In this document: in pieces, positions 45,600 to 53,836 of the stretch
How the letters are laid out: the number at the start of each line of letters is the position of its first letter
How positions within the stretch are numbered: position 1 is the stretch's first letter
Source: Pseudomonas cuatrocienegasensis
GTDB taxonomy: Bacteria > Pseudomonadota > Gammaproteobacteria > Pseudomonadales > Pseudomonadaceae
Assembly: GCF_900110925.1 (NCBI RefSeq)
Contig: NZ_FOFP01000022.1
Span: forward strand, 1 to 64,000
Reading direction: 5' to 3'
DNA: 64,000 bases
Made by a program: the position numbers and the translations under genes
The notes under the pieces: model-generated
Seen by the model: only the letters and a program-made list of their open reading frames with translations
The model's database searches: none
What the model was told of the DNA's origin: nothing

Positions 45600-45812
45600 A
45601 TGAGTTGGGACAGCCCTGATACGTGCTTTCTGGTCGTACGTAATCACGAAGAGCAGTATTCCATTTGGCCTGATTACAAGGCGCTTCCGGCAGGCTGGAG
45701 CAGCATAGGAAAACAGGGCAGCAAGGAAGAGTGCCTGGCCTATATCGAGTCGGTCTGGACCGACATGCGTCCGCTCAGTCTGCGCCAGGCGATGCAGGCT
45801 CAGGAGCGCTGA
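45600..45812 (+). CDS. MbtH-like protein
   Basis: The 70-residue protein carries the MbtH signature: NHEEQYSIWP, PAGW and WTDMRPLSLRQ. Such proteins bind adenylation domains and are often needed for their folding or activity, so it probably assists one or more of the four NRPSs. The ATG follows GAGGAG with good spacing and a Fur box lies upstream. It overlaps the next gene by one base (TGATG). Confidence 0.95.
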   Translation: MSWDSPDTCFLVVRNHEEQYSIWPDYKALPAGWSSIGKQGSKEECLAYIESVWTDMRPLSLRQAMQAQER

Positions 45813-46585
45813 TGCAGACCGTTGCCAGCACTTGGTTTTCGGTTTTGCCGCGAGGGAGTGCGCAGGCCGAGCAGCGCTTGTATTGCTTTCCTTACGCGGG
45901 GGCTGGGCATACGGTCTTTCACCCCTGGAGGGCGCTGCTGTCTGCCAACATTGAGTTGGCGCTGATCAAGTTGCCAGGACGTGGGGCACGCTTCGGCGAA
46001 CCCCCTGCGCACTCAATTGTCGAGTTAGCCGAGTGCCTGGCTACCGACATCGCAAAGGCCAGCGCAGAGGCCGAAAGGTTCGCGCTGTTTGGGCACAGCA
46101 TGGGCGCGTTATTGGCGTTTGAAACAGCGCGACGTTTACAGCAGATGGGATTGTCGCCCACTCGCTTGCTGGTTTCCGGGCGTACAGCGCCCATGGCCCA
46201 CGGCTGGCGGGAGCGGCTGGCGGAGCTGCCGGATGCGGCCTTTCTTGAGGTTATCCGCAGCATGAACGGTGTGCCCCAGGCGTTAATCGATAACGCCGAG
46301 TGGCTGGAGCTGTTCCTGCCGATCATCCGGGCTGATTTCGCCCTGTGTGAAAATTACCGTTACTCACCGCACCAGCGCCTGGACTGTCCCATCGAGGTAT
46401 TGGCGGGGCGAGATGATGCCAGCGTACCGCTTTCACTGCTCGATGGTTGGGCCGAGGAGACCCGTGCGGGCTGCCATACCCAGCTGTTTGCGGGAGGTCA
46501 TTTCTTTGTATTTGAACAGCAAGCCGAGTTGCTCGCGCTGTTCGAGCGAAGCCTGAGTATTACGCGCCAGGCCTGCGATTCTTGA
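45812..46585 (+). CDS. Type II (editing) thioesterase
   Basis: The 257-residue alpha/beta hydrolase shows CFPYAGAG near the start, the nucleophile motif GHSMG, a GRDD acid region and the catalytic His in FAGGHFF. Stand-alone thioesterases of this type remove wrong or stalled acyl groups from NRPS carrier domains. The frame is open upstream inside mbtH; the ATG at 45812 was chosen because it overlaps the mbtH stop. It belongs to the same operon. Confidence 0.92.
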   Translation: MQTVASTWFSVLPRGSAQAEQRLYCFPYAGAGHTVFHPWRALLSANIELALIKLPGRGARFGEPPAHSIVELAECLATDIAKASAEAERFALFGHSMGALLAFETARRLQQMGLSPTRLLVSGRTAPMAHGWRERLAELPDAAFLEVIRSMNGVPQALIDNAEWLELFLPIIRADFALCENYRYSPHQRLDCPIEVLAGRDDASVPLSLLDGWAEETRAGCHTQLFAGGHFFVFEQQAELLALFERSLSITRQACDS

Positions 46586-46661
46586 ACGTCTCTTCGGCTA
46601 TCGGTAAGGGCTGGAGCTTAAACATCGGCAAGCTTTCTGTTATTGCCTAGGGAAAAACATC

Positions 46662-48089
46662 ATGGAACCTATTCAGAGCCTGCATCCGTCCTGCGGCACT
46701 TTTACCCTTGAGAATTTTGTCCAGCAAGGGCCTCGCAAGCTAAACCCCAATCCCTACCTGGAGCGTCAGGCTGCCCGTGAGTCCAATGCGCGCTCCTACC
46801 CGCGGCGCATTCCTTTGGCATTGCAGCAAGCGCATGGGATCTATGTTCGTGATACCCAGGGGCAGCTGTTTATGGACTGTCTAGCTGGAGCCGGGACCCT
46901 CGCCCTTGGCCATAACCATCCGGTAGCCATTGCCGCCATGCGGCAGACGCTGGACGCCGGTTTGCCTCTGCATACCCTGGACTTGACGACACCGGTCAAG
47001 GATCGTTTTGTCGAAGAGCTATTCGCAGCGCTGCCCGAAGGCTTCGCCCGCCAGGCGCGGATCCAGTTTTGTGGGCCGACCGGTGCCGATGGGATAGAGG
47101 CGGCGCTCAAACTCGCGCGTACCGCTACCGGGCGCAAGCCCATCTTGTCCTTCTCCGGCGGTTATCACGGCATGACCCACGGCGCATTGAGCCTGATGGG
47201 AAATCTGGGGCCGAAGCTCGCGATGGGCGCGGCGATGTCAGAGGTGCAGTTTTTACCTTACCCCTATGATTATCGCTGCCCATTCGGGTTGGGGGGAGAG
47301 GCGGGTATAGATGCAGGCTTACACTATATCGAGCAGCTGCTGAGCGATCCGGAATCGGGTGTGCTGCCACCCGCTGCTGTGGTGTTGGAGGTGGTACAGG
47401 GTGAGGGGGGCGTAATTCCCGCCCCTGTGCGCTGGTTGCAGGGCCTGCGCCAGCTGACCCGTAAACACGGCGTAACGCTGATCATCGATGAGGTGCAGAC
47501 CGGTCTGGGCCGTACCGGCAGCCTGTTTGCTTTCGAGCAGGCGAATATCGAGCCCGATATTCTGGTGTTGTCCAAGGCTCTCGGCGGTGGCTTGCCGCTC
47601 TCCGTGCTGATTTACCGTGAGGAGCTGGATACTTGGAAGCCCGGTGCCCACGCTGGCACCTTTCGTGGCAATCAGATGGCGATGGCCGCGGGTGCAGCAA
47701 CACTGCGCCACATTCTGAGCGAAAACCTGCCTGCTCACGCCGCCCTTATGGGGGATCGCCTGATGACTCAATTGCGTCAGCTGCAGCGCGACTACCCTTG
47801 CCTGGGCGATGTACGTGGTCGTGGCCTGATGGTCGGCGTGGAGGTCGTCGGTGCTGCCAATGGCAGTCGAGTACCACCAGCCGATGCGGCGCTGGCTAAA
47901 GCCATCCAGCAGCAGTGCCTGAAGCTGGGCATTATTTTGGAACTGGGTGGACGCCATGGCGCTGTAGTGCGCTTCCTGCCACCGTTATTGATCCTGCCCG
48001 CAGAGATCGATGTACTGGTCGAGCGCTTTCAGCAGGCCTTGGACCATGCGTTGGCGGGAACGAGGGGGCAGGGTTTGCATATTGTCTAG
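46662..48089 (+). CDS. dat: Diaminobutyrate-2-oxoglutarate aminotransferase (PvdH/Dat-like)
   Basis: This 475-residue class III PLP aminotransferase should convert aspartate semialdehyde to L-2,4-diaminobutyrate with glutamate as donor. It shows QFCGPTGADGIEAALK, FSGGYHGMTHG, the cofactor Asp in LIIDEVQTGLGRTG and the PLP lysine in LSKALGGGLP. The FCGPTGADG block is characteristic of the Dab/PvdH branch and not of ornithine or GABA transaminases. It supplies the Dab for the first module of NRPS2, whose code fits Dab. It follows the thioesterase by 76 bases and may have its own promoter. Confidence 0.92.
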   Translation: MEPIQSLHPSCGTFTLENFVQQGPRKLNPNPYLERQAARESNARSYPRRIPLALQQAHGIYVRDTQGQLFMDCLAGAGTLALGHNHPVAIAAMRQTLDAGLPLHTLDLTTPVKDRFVEELFAALPEGFARQARIQFCGPTGADGIEAALKLARTATGRKPILSFSGGYHGMTHGALSLMGNLGPKLAMGAAMSEVQFLPYPYDYRCPFGLGGEAGIDAGLHYIEQLLSDPESGVLPPAAVVLEVVQGEGGVIPAPVRWLQGLRQLTRKHGVTLIIDEVQTGLGRTGSLFAFEQANIEPDILVLSKALGGGLPLSVLIYREELDTWKPGAHAGTFRGNQMAMAAGAATLRHILSENLPAHAALMGDRLMTQLRQLQRDYPCLGDVRGRGLMVGVEVVGAANGSRVPPADAALAKAIQQQCLKLGIILELGGRHGAVVRFLPPLLILPAEIDVLVERFQQALDHALAGTRGQGLHIV

Positions 48090-48111
48090 AGCCTATTGAC
48101 GTTGTGTTTGT

Positions 48112-48196
48112 GGCCGGCCGGAGTCCGTTTTAGCCCAAGGCAAGGCACGAGATGCGAAGTTTACCGGGCTAAATGAGCCATCGAGAAACGCTGCAT
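48112..48196 (+). repeat. Dispersed repeat, copy A (about 86 bp)
   Basis: This segment is nearly identical (roughly 75 of 86 positions by eye) to the reverse complement of 50506-50591. Shared blocks include caaggcacgagatgcgaag and aatgagccatcgagaaacg. It begins 22 bases after the dat stop and fills most of the gap to the convergent EamA gene. Confidence 0.85.
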
Positions 48197-48231
48197 CAAG
48201 CAAAAGACAGGCTTCGCTCTGGGGCTTGCGC

Positions 48232-49104
48232 CTAGTCTGGCGATGAAACGTCAACTGTTGGGGCATGCTGGCGCTGGCGTGCCCCCAGCACCAGGGCGAT
48301 GCCGCCGAGCACGGCCGCGCCGCCCAGTACCAGGCGCAGGCTGAGCGCCTCGCCAAGCAGCAGCGTGCCGGCCAACGCAGTGATCACTGGCACGCTCAGC
48401 TGCACGGTGGATGCCTGCAGTGCTTTCAGGCCAGGCAGCGCGGTGTACCAGATGGCGTAGCCGATGCCCGAGGCCACGGCGCCCGAGAGCAGGGCGTAGA
48501 GCGCGCCGGCCGGGTCCACACGGGCCTCGCTCAAGCACAGCAGGCTGAGCAGCGCAGCCAGGGGCACGCAGCGTAGAAAGTTGCCGGCGGTACTGGCCAG
48601 CGGGTCGGCCACTTGCTTGCCCAGCAGGGAGTAGACCGCGAAGCTCGCGCCCGCCAGGATCATCAGCACCGCGCTGTCCAGCGACGGTGCCGTGGCGCCT
48701 GGCAGCAGCAGGCCAAGGATGCCGGCAAATGCCGCCGCCAGGCCCAGCCAGGCAAGCGCTGCCAGGCGCTCGCCGCGGTACAGGCCCCAGCTGAGCATGC
48801 TCAGTTGCACGGCGCCGAACAGCAGCAGTGCCCCGGTGCCTGCATCGAGCTTGATATAGGCAAAGGAAAACGCGGCGGCATAGCTGAACAAGGCCAGTGC
48901 GGCCGGCCAACTGCCGGCGGCTGGACGCTTGGCCTGGTGCAGACGCACCAGTAACCAGAGCATCAGCGCACCACTGAGCAGGCGCAGGCTGGTGAAGGTA
49001 GCGGCGTCGATGTCGGTGGCTTTGAGCGCCAGGCGGCACAGTATTGAGTTGCCGGCGAAGGCGAGCATGGCCAGGCAGGTGAAGAGCAGGGTGCGGGTGG
49101 TCAT
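48232..49104 (-). CDS. EamA/DMT-family inner-membrane transporter
   Basis: The 290-residue protein has about ten hydrophobic helices in two repeated halves, the EamA (DMT) pattern. Visible pieces are LAFAGNSILCRLAL, TSLRLLSGALMLWLLV and, in the second half, ALSGAVASGIGYAIWYTALPGL. The ATG at 49104 (MTTRTLLF) was chosen over upstream in-frame codons that give a non-hydrophobic, basic leader. Members export amino acids, metabolites or drugs; the substrate here is unknown. It is convergent with dat and probably not part of the siderophore locus, although export of a siderophore-related molecule cannot be excluded. Confidence 0.85.
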   Translation of the reverse strand: MTTRTLLFTCLAMLAFAGNSILCRLALKATDIDAATFTSLRLLSGALMLWLLVRLHQAKRPAAGSWPAALALFSYAAAFSFAYIKLDAGTGALLLFGAVQLSMLSWGLYRGERLAALAWLGLAAAFAGILGLLLPGATAPSLDSAVLMILAGASFAVYSLLGKQVADPLASTAGNFLRCVPLAALLSLLCLSEARVDPAGALYALLSGAVASGIGYAIWYTALPGLKALQASTVQLSVPVITALAGTLLLGEALSLRLVLGGAAVLGGIALVLGARQRQHAPTVDVSSPD

Positions 49105-49218
49105 CGGCCATCCTTGTGCGCAGGTCTGGCGGTGGAGTTCGCGCCAGTTAACCACGGTAGAGGAGCTCAGGAAATTGGTCGATGGTGGCAGAAAGCGGGG
49201 TGAACGGAGGGTGCAGCA

Positions 49219-49247
49219 CCCCGGCCGAGGATGCAACAGGGCCGGGG
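49219..49247 (-). terminator. Hairpin after the Tsx-like gene
   Basis: Perfect 8-base arms (ccccggcc and ggccgggg) with a 13-base loop lie 11 bases past the minus-strand stop. There is no long U-tract, so it is a likely but unproven terminator. Confidence 0.5.
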
Positions 49248-49257
49248 GTTTAGCGTT

Positions 49258-50061
49258 TTAGAAGTGTGCCTTGACCAGCAGGCTGGCGGTGTTCTGGTCG
49301 GTTGGGCCAACGAAGGCGCTGACAGGGCCGTCGTCCTTGATGCCGTACTTGTTCTTCCAATAGTCGTATTCGATACCGACGTACAGCTGCTTTTCACCCC
49401 ACTTCAGTGCTTTACCCAGGTCGTATTTGATCTGTGGGTTGAAGTGCAGGTTGGCCTGGTATTCGCCACGGCTGTTCTCGTCGTTATCGACGACCCAGTC
49501 CATGAAACCATCGATAACGATGTCGGACTCGCCCACCGGAATGGTGTAGCTCCATACCGGGGTGATCTGCCAGACGTTGTCGCCTGGGCGGCTGCCGTCG
49601 GTGGTGCGCAGGTAGGTGTTGAGCTGGAAGTAGTCGAAGCCAGGGATGGCCAGGTCGAAGCCCGGACCGATCAGGTAGGCCTCGGTGTCTTTTTCGCCAA
49701 ACTCGTAGGTCATGGCCAGCAGCACGTCGGTCACCGGGCCGAACGCCAGCTTGGTGTCGAAGATCTTGCCCAGGCTCAGGCGCGGGGACAGCTCACCGTA
49801 GTAGGTGTGGCCGTCGCCGTTGCCATTTTTGGCATCGGTGTTGAACTTGATGGTGTCGACGAAGAAGAACAGGTCGCCGACGCTCCAGCCGCTGGCGTGC
49901 TCGAAGGTGATGGTCTGCTGGATTTCCGGATCGATCTTGAAGTCATGCCCGTAGAGGTAGGTCAGGCTGTTGTTTTGCCATTGCATCAGGTCAGCGGCTA
50001 CAGCCTGGCCGCCTGCCAGGAGCCCGCCAGTCATGATCAGGGAAGAGAGGGTACGGTTCAT
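49258..50061 (-). CDS. Tsx/OmpK-family outer-membrane channel
   Basis: The 267-residue precursor has a signal peptide (cleavage after AVAA) and a small beta-barrel of the nucleoside-specific channel family. Visible motifs are QWQNNSLTYLYGHDF near the N-terminus, FFFVDTIKFN and a C-terminal aromatic residue (KAHF). Family members let nucleosides and other small solutes cross the outer membrane. It is a single gene with no nucleoside-use neighbours. Confidence 0.88.
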   Translation of the reverse strand: MNRTLSSLIMTGGLLAGGQAVAADLMQWQNNSLTYLYGHDFKIDPEIQQTITFEHASGWSVGDLFFFVDTIKFNTDAKNGNGDGHTYYGELSPRLSLGKIFDTKLAFGPVTDVLLAMTYEFGEKDTEAYLIGPGFDLAIPGFDYFQLNTYLRTTDGSRPGDNVWQITPVWSYTIPVGESDIVIDGFMDWVVDNDENSRGEYQANLHFNPQIKYDLGKALKWGEKQLYVGIEYDYWKNKYGIKDDGPVSAFVGPTDQNTASLLVKAHF

Positions 50062-50348
50062 TCGGATGAGTGCTCCTAGGTTCGCAGATTATTAGTTTTA
50101 AATCTGTCTATTCGGCCAGACCATTTGGTCCAGAGCAAGAACGAAGCCAAGTCTTCTGTGGGCACCTGGCAAGCATCCTTAAGCGTGGTATTGCGGGGTT
50201 TATGGGGTTGCAGGCGCAAACAGGGCGCAGCCGTCTTGAAGGCATGCACTCAAATCTGACCGAGAAGACAGTTTTGGCTTTATGTTGGTGCGTTGGCGCG
50301 CGCCCGGCAAAGGTGCCGGGAGGGGCGGAGCCAGGGGGCGGCGATGTT

Positions 50349-50615
50349 AGGGTCTGTTCCCGTTTCGTCGCAAGCCGCGTTGCCGCGAAAAATCTCGCCA
50401 GGCTAGGCGGAGGACGCAGGGAATGGTTGTTCCCTTGCCAAGTCCTCCAACAACGCATGGCGAGATTTTTCGCGCAACCCGAAGGGCCGGGCCCGTTTTA
50501 GCGCGATGCGGCGTTTCTCGATGGCTCATTTAGCCCACTAAACTTCGCATCTCGTGCCTTGCCTCGCGCTAAAACAGGCTCCGGCGCGGCCGCGAACGAA
50601 ACGGGAACAGACCCT
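50349..50615. mobile_element. MITE-like element with perfect 20-bp terminal inverted repeats
   Basis: The 267-base element is bounded by agggtctgttcccgtttcgt and its exact reverse complement at 50596-50615. Inside, 50385-50400 and 50458-50473 form a perfect 16-base inverted repeat enclosing nested smaller arms (ggaggac/gtcctcc, gggaa/ttccc). A further 12-base pair joins 50495-50506 to 50564-50575. No coding capacity is visible and no clear target duplication is seen. Its right half contains copy B of the dispersed repeat. Confidence 0.75.
50506..50591 (-). repeat. Dispersed repeat, copy B (about 86 bp, inverted relative to copy A)
   Basis: This is the reverse complement of 48112-48196 with about ten differences. 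It lies inside the terminally repeated element, which suggests copy A is a partial relative of the same family. Confidence 0.85.
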
Positions 50616-50702
50616 GCAGCCGAGGTGGCGGGGAATCTGAACCCTAACGCGTGGCGAGACCGGCGAGTGCCGGTCTGCAGCCAGGGTGAAACGTGGTGGG
50701 GG

Positions 50703-51071
50703 TTAGCCGAGGCCGGTGCTGCTGCCGTTAAGATCCGAAACGCTGGCTGGCGCAGGGCGGGCGGCGCCAGGCTTGGCGCTTTCCAGCAGCCCAGCGAGCT
50801 TGTCCTTGGCGGCTTGCAGCTCATCCTTGAGGTAGTGCATTTCGGCCTGTGGGTCGTTGAGCAGGCTCTTCACGCTGCAGTGGCCACTCAGGCCACGGGC
50901 GAGCATGGCGCCGCCGATAGTGGTCTTGCACAGGCCGAACAGGCCACCACGCGCCAGGCCGACACCCATCAGGGCAAGGCCGAGGCCGACGGACAGCGTG
51001 CGTTCCCAGCCCTGTACGTTATGGGCGTTGAAGGGCGCGTCCGGGTCGATACGGGGAGGTGTCTCGATCAT
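50703..51071 (-). CDS. DUF2892/YgaP-type membrane protein 1
   Basis: The 122-residue protein has two short hydrophobic segments, LSVGLGLALMGVGLA and LCKTTIGGAMLARGLSGHC, typical of the YgaP-like DUF2892 membrane unit. A charged helical tail (HYLKDELQAAKDKLAGLLES) may form a coiled coil. The ATG follows AGGAG. A related gene lies 24 bases upstream on the same strand, so the two are probably co-transcribed. The function is unknown. Confidence 0.75.
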   Translation of the reverse strand: MIETPPRIDPDAPFNAHNVQGWERTLSVGLGLALMGVGLARGGLFGLCKTTIGGAMLARGLSGHCSVKSLLNDPQAEMHYLKDELQAAKDKLAGLLESAKPGAARPAPASVSDLNGSSTGLG

Positions 51072-51095
51072 GGTGAGCTCCTGGTTATGAGTAGA

Positions 51096-51434
51096 TTAGA
51101 CAGTCGAACCCGGCACGGCCGAGGTCGGCATGGGCGGGCTGACGACGGGCTGGATCGGTGTGGTGTCGCAGCACTGTGCGGCCTGGGCCGGGGTCTGCCG
51201 GGTAGGGTTGGCCAGGCGTTGCTGCAGAACGCGCTTGGCCCCGCAGTGGCCGGTGAAGCCGCGCATCAGGCCCATACCGCCGAGGCCAATCTTCAACAGA
51301 CCACTCAGGCCACCATGGCTCAGGCCCTTGGCGATCAGCAGCAGGCCACCGCCAATCGACGCCGCGCGTTCGATGCCGTGCACGTTGTGGGAGGGTGAAA
51401 CGGTTTTGTGAGCTTTGGGGTCGAGAGCCAGCAT
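51096..51434 (-). CDS. DUF2892/YgaP-type membrane protein 2
   Basis: The 112-residue paralogue of the next gene shares the NVHGIERAASIGGGLLLIAKGL and GLGGMGLMRGFTGHCGAKR layout, including the GHC motif at the end of the second hydrophobic segment. It lacks the charged helical tail and ends in a Pro/Thr-rich stretch with a CC pair. It is the first gene of the pair. The role is unknown. Confidence 0.72.
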   Translation of the reverse strand: MLALDPKAHKTVSPSHNVHGIERAASIGGGLLLIAKGLSHGGLSGLLKIGLGGMGLMRGFTGHCGAKRVLQQRLANPTRQTPAQAAQCCDTTPIQPVVSPPMPTSAVPGSTV

Positions 51435-51593
51435 GGTCGTTCTCCATTGATGCAGGGTGTATGTAACCGACTGGTGCCGGTTGCGGGCTGTTCAATGGAT
51501 TCGATGAACGGCAACGGGCTGCTTTTAACCTGAATTTTTACCCCGGCTGGTCAGTCCATCGCCTACACGCTTATAGATAGGATGGAGACTTGT

Positions 51594-52013
51594 ATGGCTA
51601 CTGACTTGACTCGCGATACCCCTCGTGAAATTGACGACCTGGAAGACCGCATGGGGGCGGTTCATCCCCTGGACTTCGACGAGCGCGCTGATGAAGAACA
51701 CGGGCGTGCGGGCGCAGCGGCGAATGTAGCGCCCGAGGAGGCGCAGCGCGTGCGCGAGGCCGGGCTTAGCGGCGGCGAAACCCTGGGTGAAGGCGTGCAT
51801 GAGGACGGTGTGTCGCTGGATGACCTGAGCCCGGAAACCCTGCTCGATGAGAGCGGCGCGCGAGGCCCGGACGAGCCCGGTGGTGATGGGCCGGCCGATC
51901 AGCAATTGCGTGAAGTCGGTGAGGCCGAGATCGGTGCTGGCCAGGGGTTGGATGAAGCTGAAGCGGCGCGCGTACGGCCCCTGGATGGCAAGTTCTGGGA
52001 TGGACAGCGCTAG
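51594..52013 (+). CDS. Acidic conserved hypothetical protein
   Basis: The 139-residue protein is strongly acidic and disordered-looking, with PREIDDLEDRMGAVHPLDFDE near the start and a C-terminal PLDGKFWDGQR. There is no membrane segment or enzyme motif. The ATG at 51594 follows GGATGGAG. Similar proteins occur in pseudomonads under doubtful names; I assign no function. Confidence 0.7.
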   Translation: MATDLTRDTPREIDDLEDRMGAVHPLDFDERADEEHGRAGAAANVAPEEAQRVREAGLSGGETLGEGVHEDGVSLDDLSPETLLDESGARGPDEPGGDGPADQQLREVGEAEIGAGQGLDEAEAARVRPLDGKFWDGQR

Positions 52014-52056
52014 CCACCTGACCGGCGTGGCTACTGCCACGCCGGGGCTCGGCGCC

Positions 52057-52800
52057 TTAGAAGTCCTGCACGGTTGGGCGCAGGACGATTTCGTTGATGT
52101 CCACGTCTGCCGGCTGGTCAATGGCATAGGCAATCGCGCGCGCTACGCTGTCGGCCGGGATTGCCTGCTTGTAGAACTCGACCACGAAATCGCGGCTCTG
52201 GGCGTGGCCGCTGCCGTATTTCAGCTCTGAATCAACCGCGCCCGGCTCGATGGTGGTGGTGCGAATGCTGCCGCCGACCTCATGACGCAGGCCTTCGGAA
52301 ATCGCCCGCACGGCGAACTTGGTGCCGCTGTACACGGTGCCGCCTGGGCTGAAGACCTTGATCCCGGCCACCGAGGCGATGTTGATGAAGTGACCGCTGT
52401 TCTGCCGCTGGAACACTGGCAGGGCGGCGGCTACGCCATACAGCAGGCCCTTGATGTTGATGTCGATCATGCGGTCCCATTCCTCGACCTTGGTCTCGCT
52501 CATGGGCGCGATGGCCATCAGACCGGCGTTGTTGATCAGTACGTCGACCCGGCCGAAGCTGTCCAGCGCGCCCTGGATCAGCGCGTTGACCTGCGAGGCA
52601 TCGGTCACGTCGGTGGCGTAAGCCACTGCCTGGCCGCCGGCTGCGGTCAGCTCGCTGACCAGGCTGTCGAGGCGCTCCTTGCGCCGCGCGCCCAGTACCA
52701 CTTTGGCGCCCAGGCCGCTGAGGTGGCGTGCGGTGGCTTCGCCCAGGCCACTGCTGGCCCCGGTGATGACCACGACTTTACCGGCGATATTGTTGCTCAT
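52057..52800 (-). CDS. Short-chain dehydrogenase/reductase
   Basis: The 247-residue classical SDR has the cofactor motif TGASSGLGEA, the NNAG motif (LINNAGLM), the catalytic Ser region NIASVAG and the YSGTK active-site YxxxK. The Arg-Arg-Lys after the second strand (GARRKERL) suggests NADP(H). The ATG at 52800 was chosen; the longer open frame upstream runs into the divergent regulator's promoter. The substrate is unknown. It diverges from a LysR-type gene, the usual arrangement for a regulator and its target. Confidence 0.9.
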   Translation of the reverse strand: MSNNIAGKVVVITGASSGLGEATARHLSGLGAKVVLGARRKERLDSLVSELTAAGGQAVAYATDVTDASQVNALIQGALDSFGRVDVLINNAGLMAIAPMSETKVEEWDRMIDINIKGLLYGVAAALPVFQRQNSGHFINIASVAGIKVFSPGGTVYSGTKFAVRAISEGLRHEVGGSIRTTTIEPGAVDSELKYGSGHAQSRDFVVEFYKQAIPADSVARAIAYAIDQPADVDINEIVLRPTVQDF

Positions 52801-52927
52801 GCTTGAATCTCCAGAAGTGATGGGGCTGGATGCGCCCCGTGCAGCCAGTATGTCGAGTTGCTGGGCAGCAGAGAATGGAAGGGATAGGATTAGGCTATTC
52901 CCATTTTTGGAATTAAAGGCCACCTGT

Positions 52928-53836
52928 GTGTTGAACCGTATGGACATGCTGCGCATCTTTTGCGTCGCCGCGCAGGCCAGCAGCTTTCGCGAGGCGGCCA
53001 GCCGTCTGGGCATTTCGCCCCAGGGCGTGACCCGTGCAGTCAAGGCGCTGGAGCAGGAGCTGGGTGAGGTGCTGTTCCATCGCAGCACTCGGCAGATTCA
53101 TATCACCGCCTTTGGCGAGCAACTGGCGCGCGACGCGGCGCGAACGCTGGAGCGCTTCGAGCAACTTTTTCGTCAGGCCGGCAGCAACGCCGACCATGGC
53201 TTGGCAGGACGGGTTGGCATTACCGCCCCCCATGCGGTGGGCCGGCTGTTCCTGCTGCGTTTCTTGCAGCCATTGCTGGCCGAGCACCCAGACCTGCAGG
53301 TGGAGTTGCGCCTGGATGATCAGGTTACCGACTCGGTGGATGCGCAGATCGATATCGGCCTGCGCGTGGGGCTGATCCGCGACCGCCGCTATATCGCTCG
53401 CGCCGTCGCGCCTGTGCCGCTGCATGTGGTCGCCAGCCCCACGCTGTTGCAGCGTGATGCCGCCCCGCAAACCCTGGATGAGCTGGCGCATTGGCCGCTG
53501 TCGGTATTGATCGACCGGCGCAGTGGGCGGCCCTGGCCATGGATGTTTCGTGATGGCGTGGTCTGGCAGCCGGAGCGCGCCGCCTTTACCTGCGACGACC
53601 CTGAGGCCGAGCGCGATGCCGTGCTGGCGGGGCTGGCGATTGGGCAGTTGCCGAGCTACCTGGCCCTGCCGGCCATTGAGCGCGGTGAGCTGGTCAGGCT
53701 GTTGCCCGAGCTGGCGCCGCCGCCCTGGGAGTTGTTTATCTACCGCCCGCAGCGCGGCCCGGTGGCGCCGCGGGTGCGCCTGGTCTACGACCATCTGATT
53801 GCCTGTTTCAGCGACCCAGCGCGGTTCCCGCAATGA
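52928..53836 (+). CDS. LysR-family transcriptional regulator
   Basis: The protein (about 302 residues) has an N-terminal winged helix (MLRIFCVAAQASSFREAASRLGISPQGVTRAVKALE as the recognisable pattern, residues 5-65) and a LysR substrate-binding domain. The GTG at 52928 has an AAAGG site; the ATG at 52940 is the alternative. It probably controls the divergent SDR gene across a 127-base region. The effector is unknown. Confidence 0.88.
   Translation: MLNRMDMLRIFCVAAQASSFREAASRLGISPQGVTRAVKALEQELGEVLFHRSTRQIHITAFGEQLARDAARTLERFEQLFRQAGSNADHGLAGRVGITAPHAVGRLFLLRFLQPLLAEHPDLQVELRLDDQVTDSVDAQIDIGLRVGLIRDRRYIARAVAPVPLHVVASPTLLQRDAAPQTLDELAHWPLSVLIDRRSGRPWPWMFRDGVVWQPERAAFTCDDPEAERDAVLAGLAIGQLPSYLALPAIERGELVRLLPELAPPPWELFIYRPQRGPVAPRVRLVYDHLIACFSDPARFPQ

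Larger units (their letters stand above)
50062..50702. other. 641-base gene-free region holding a MITE-like element
   Basis: Between the Tsx-like gene and the DUF2892-like gene I see no convincing coding sequence. The centre (50349-50615) is a structured element with terminal inverted repeats. The remaining parts hold promoter sequence for the Tsx-like gene on one side and sequence downstream of the DUF2892-like gene on the other. Confidence 0.7.

Noticed and set aside
49231..50079. 282-codon plus-strand frame opposite the Tsx-like gene
   Set aside because: It is a shadow of the Tsx-like coding sequence, which has a signal peptide and family motifs on the other strand.
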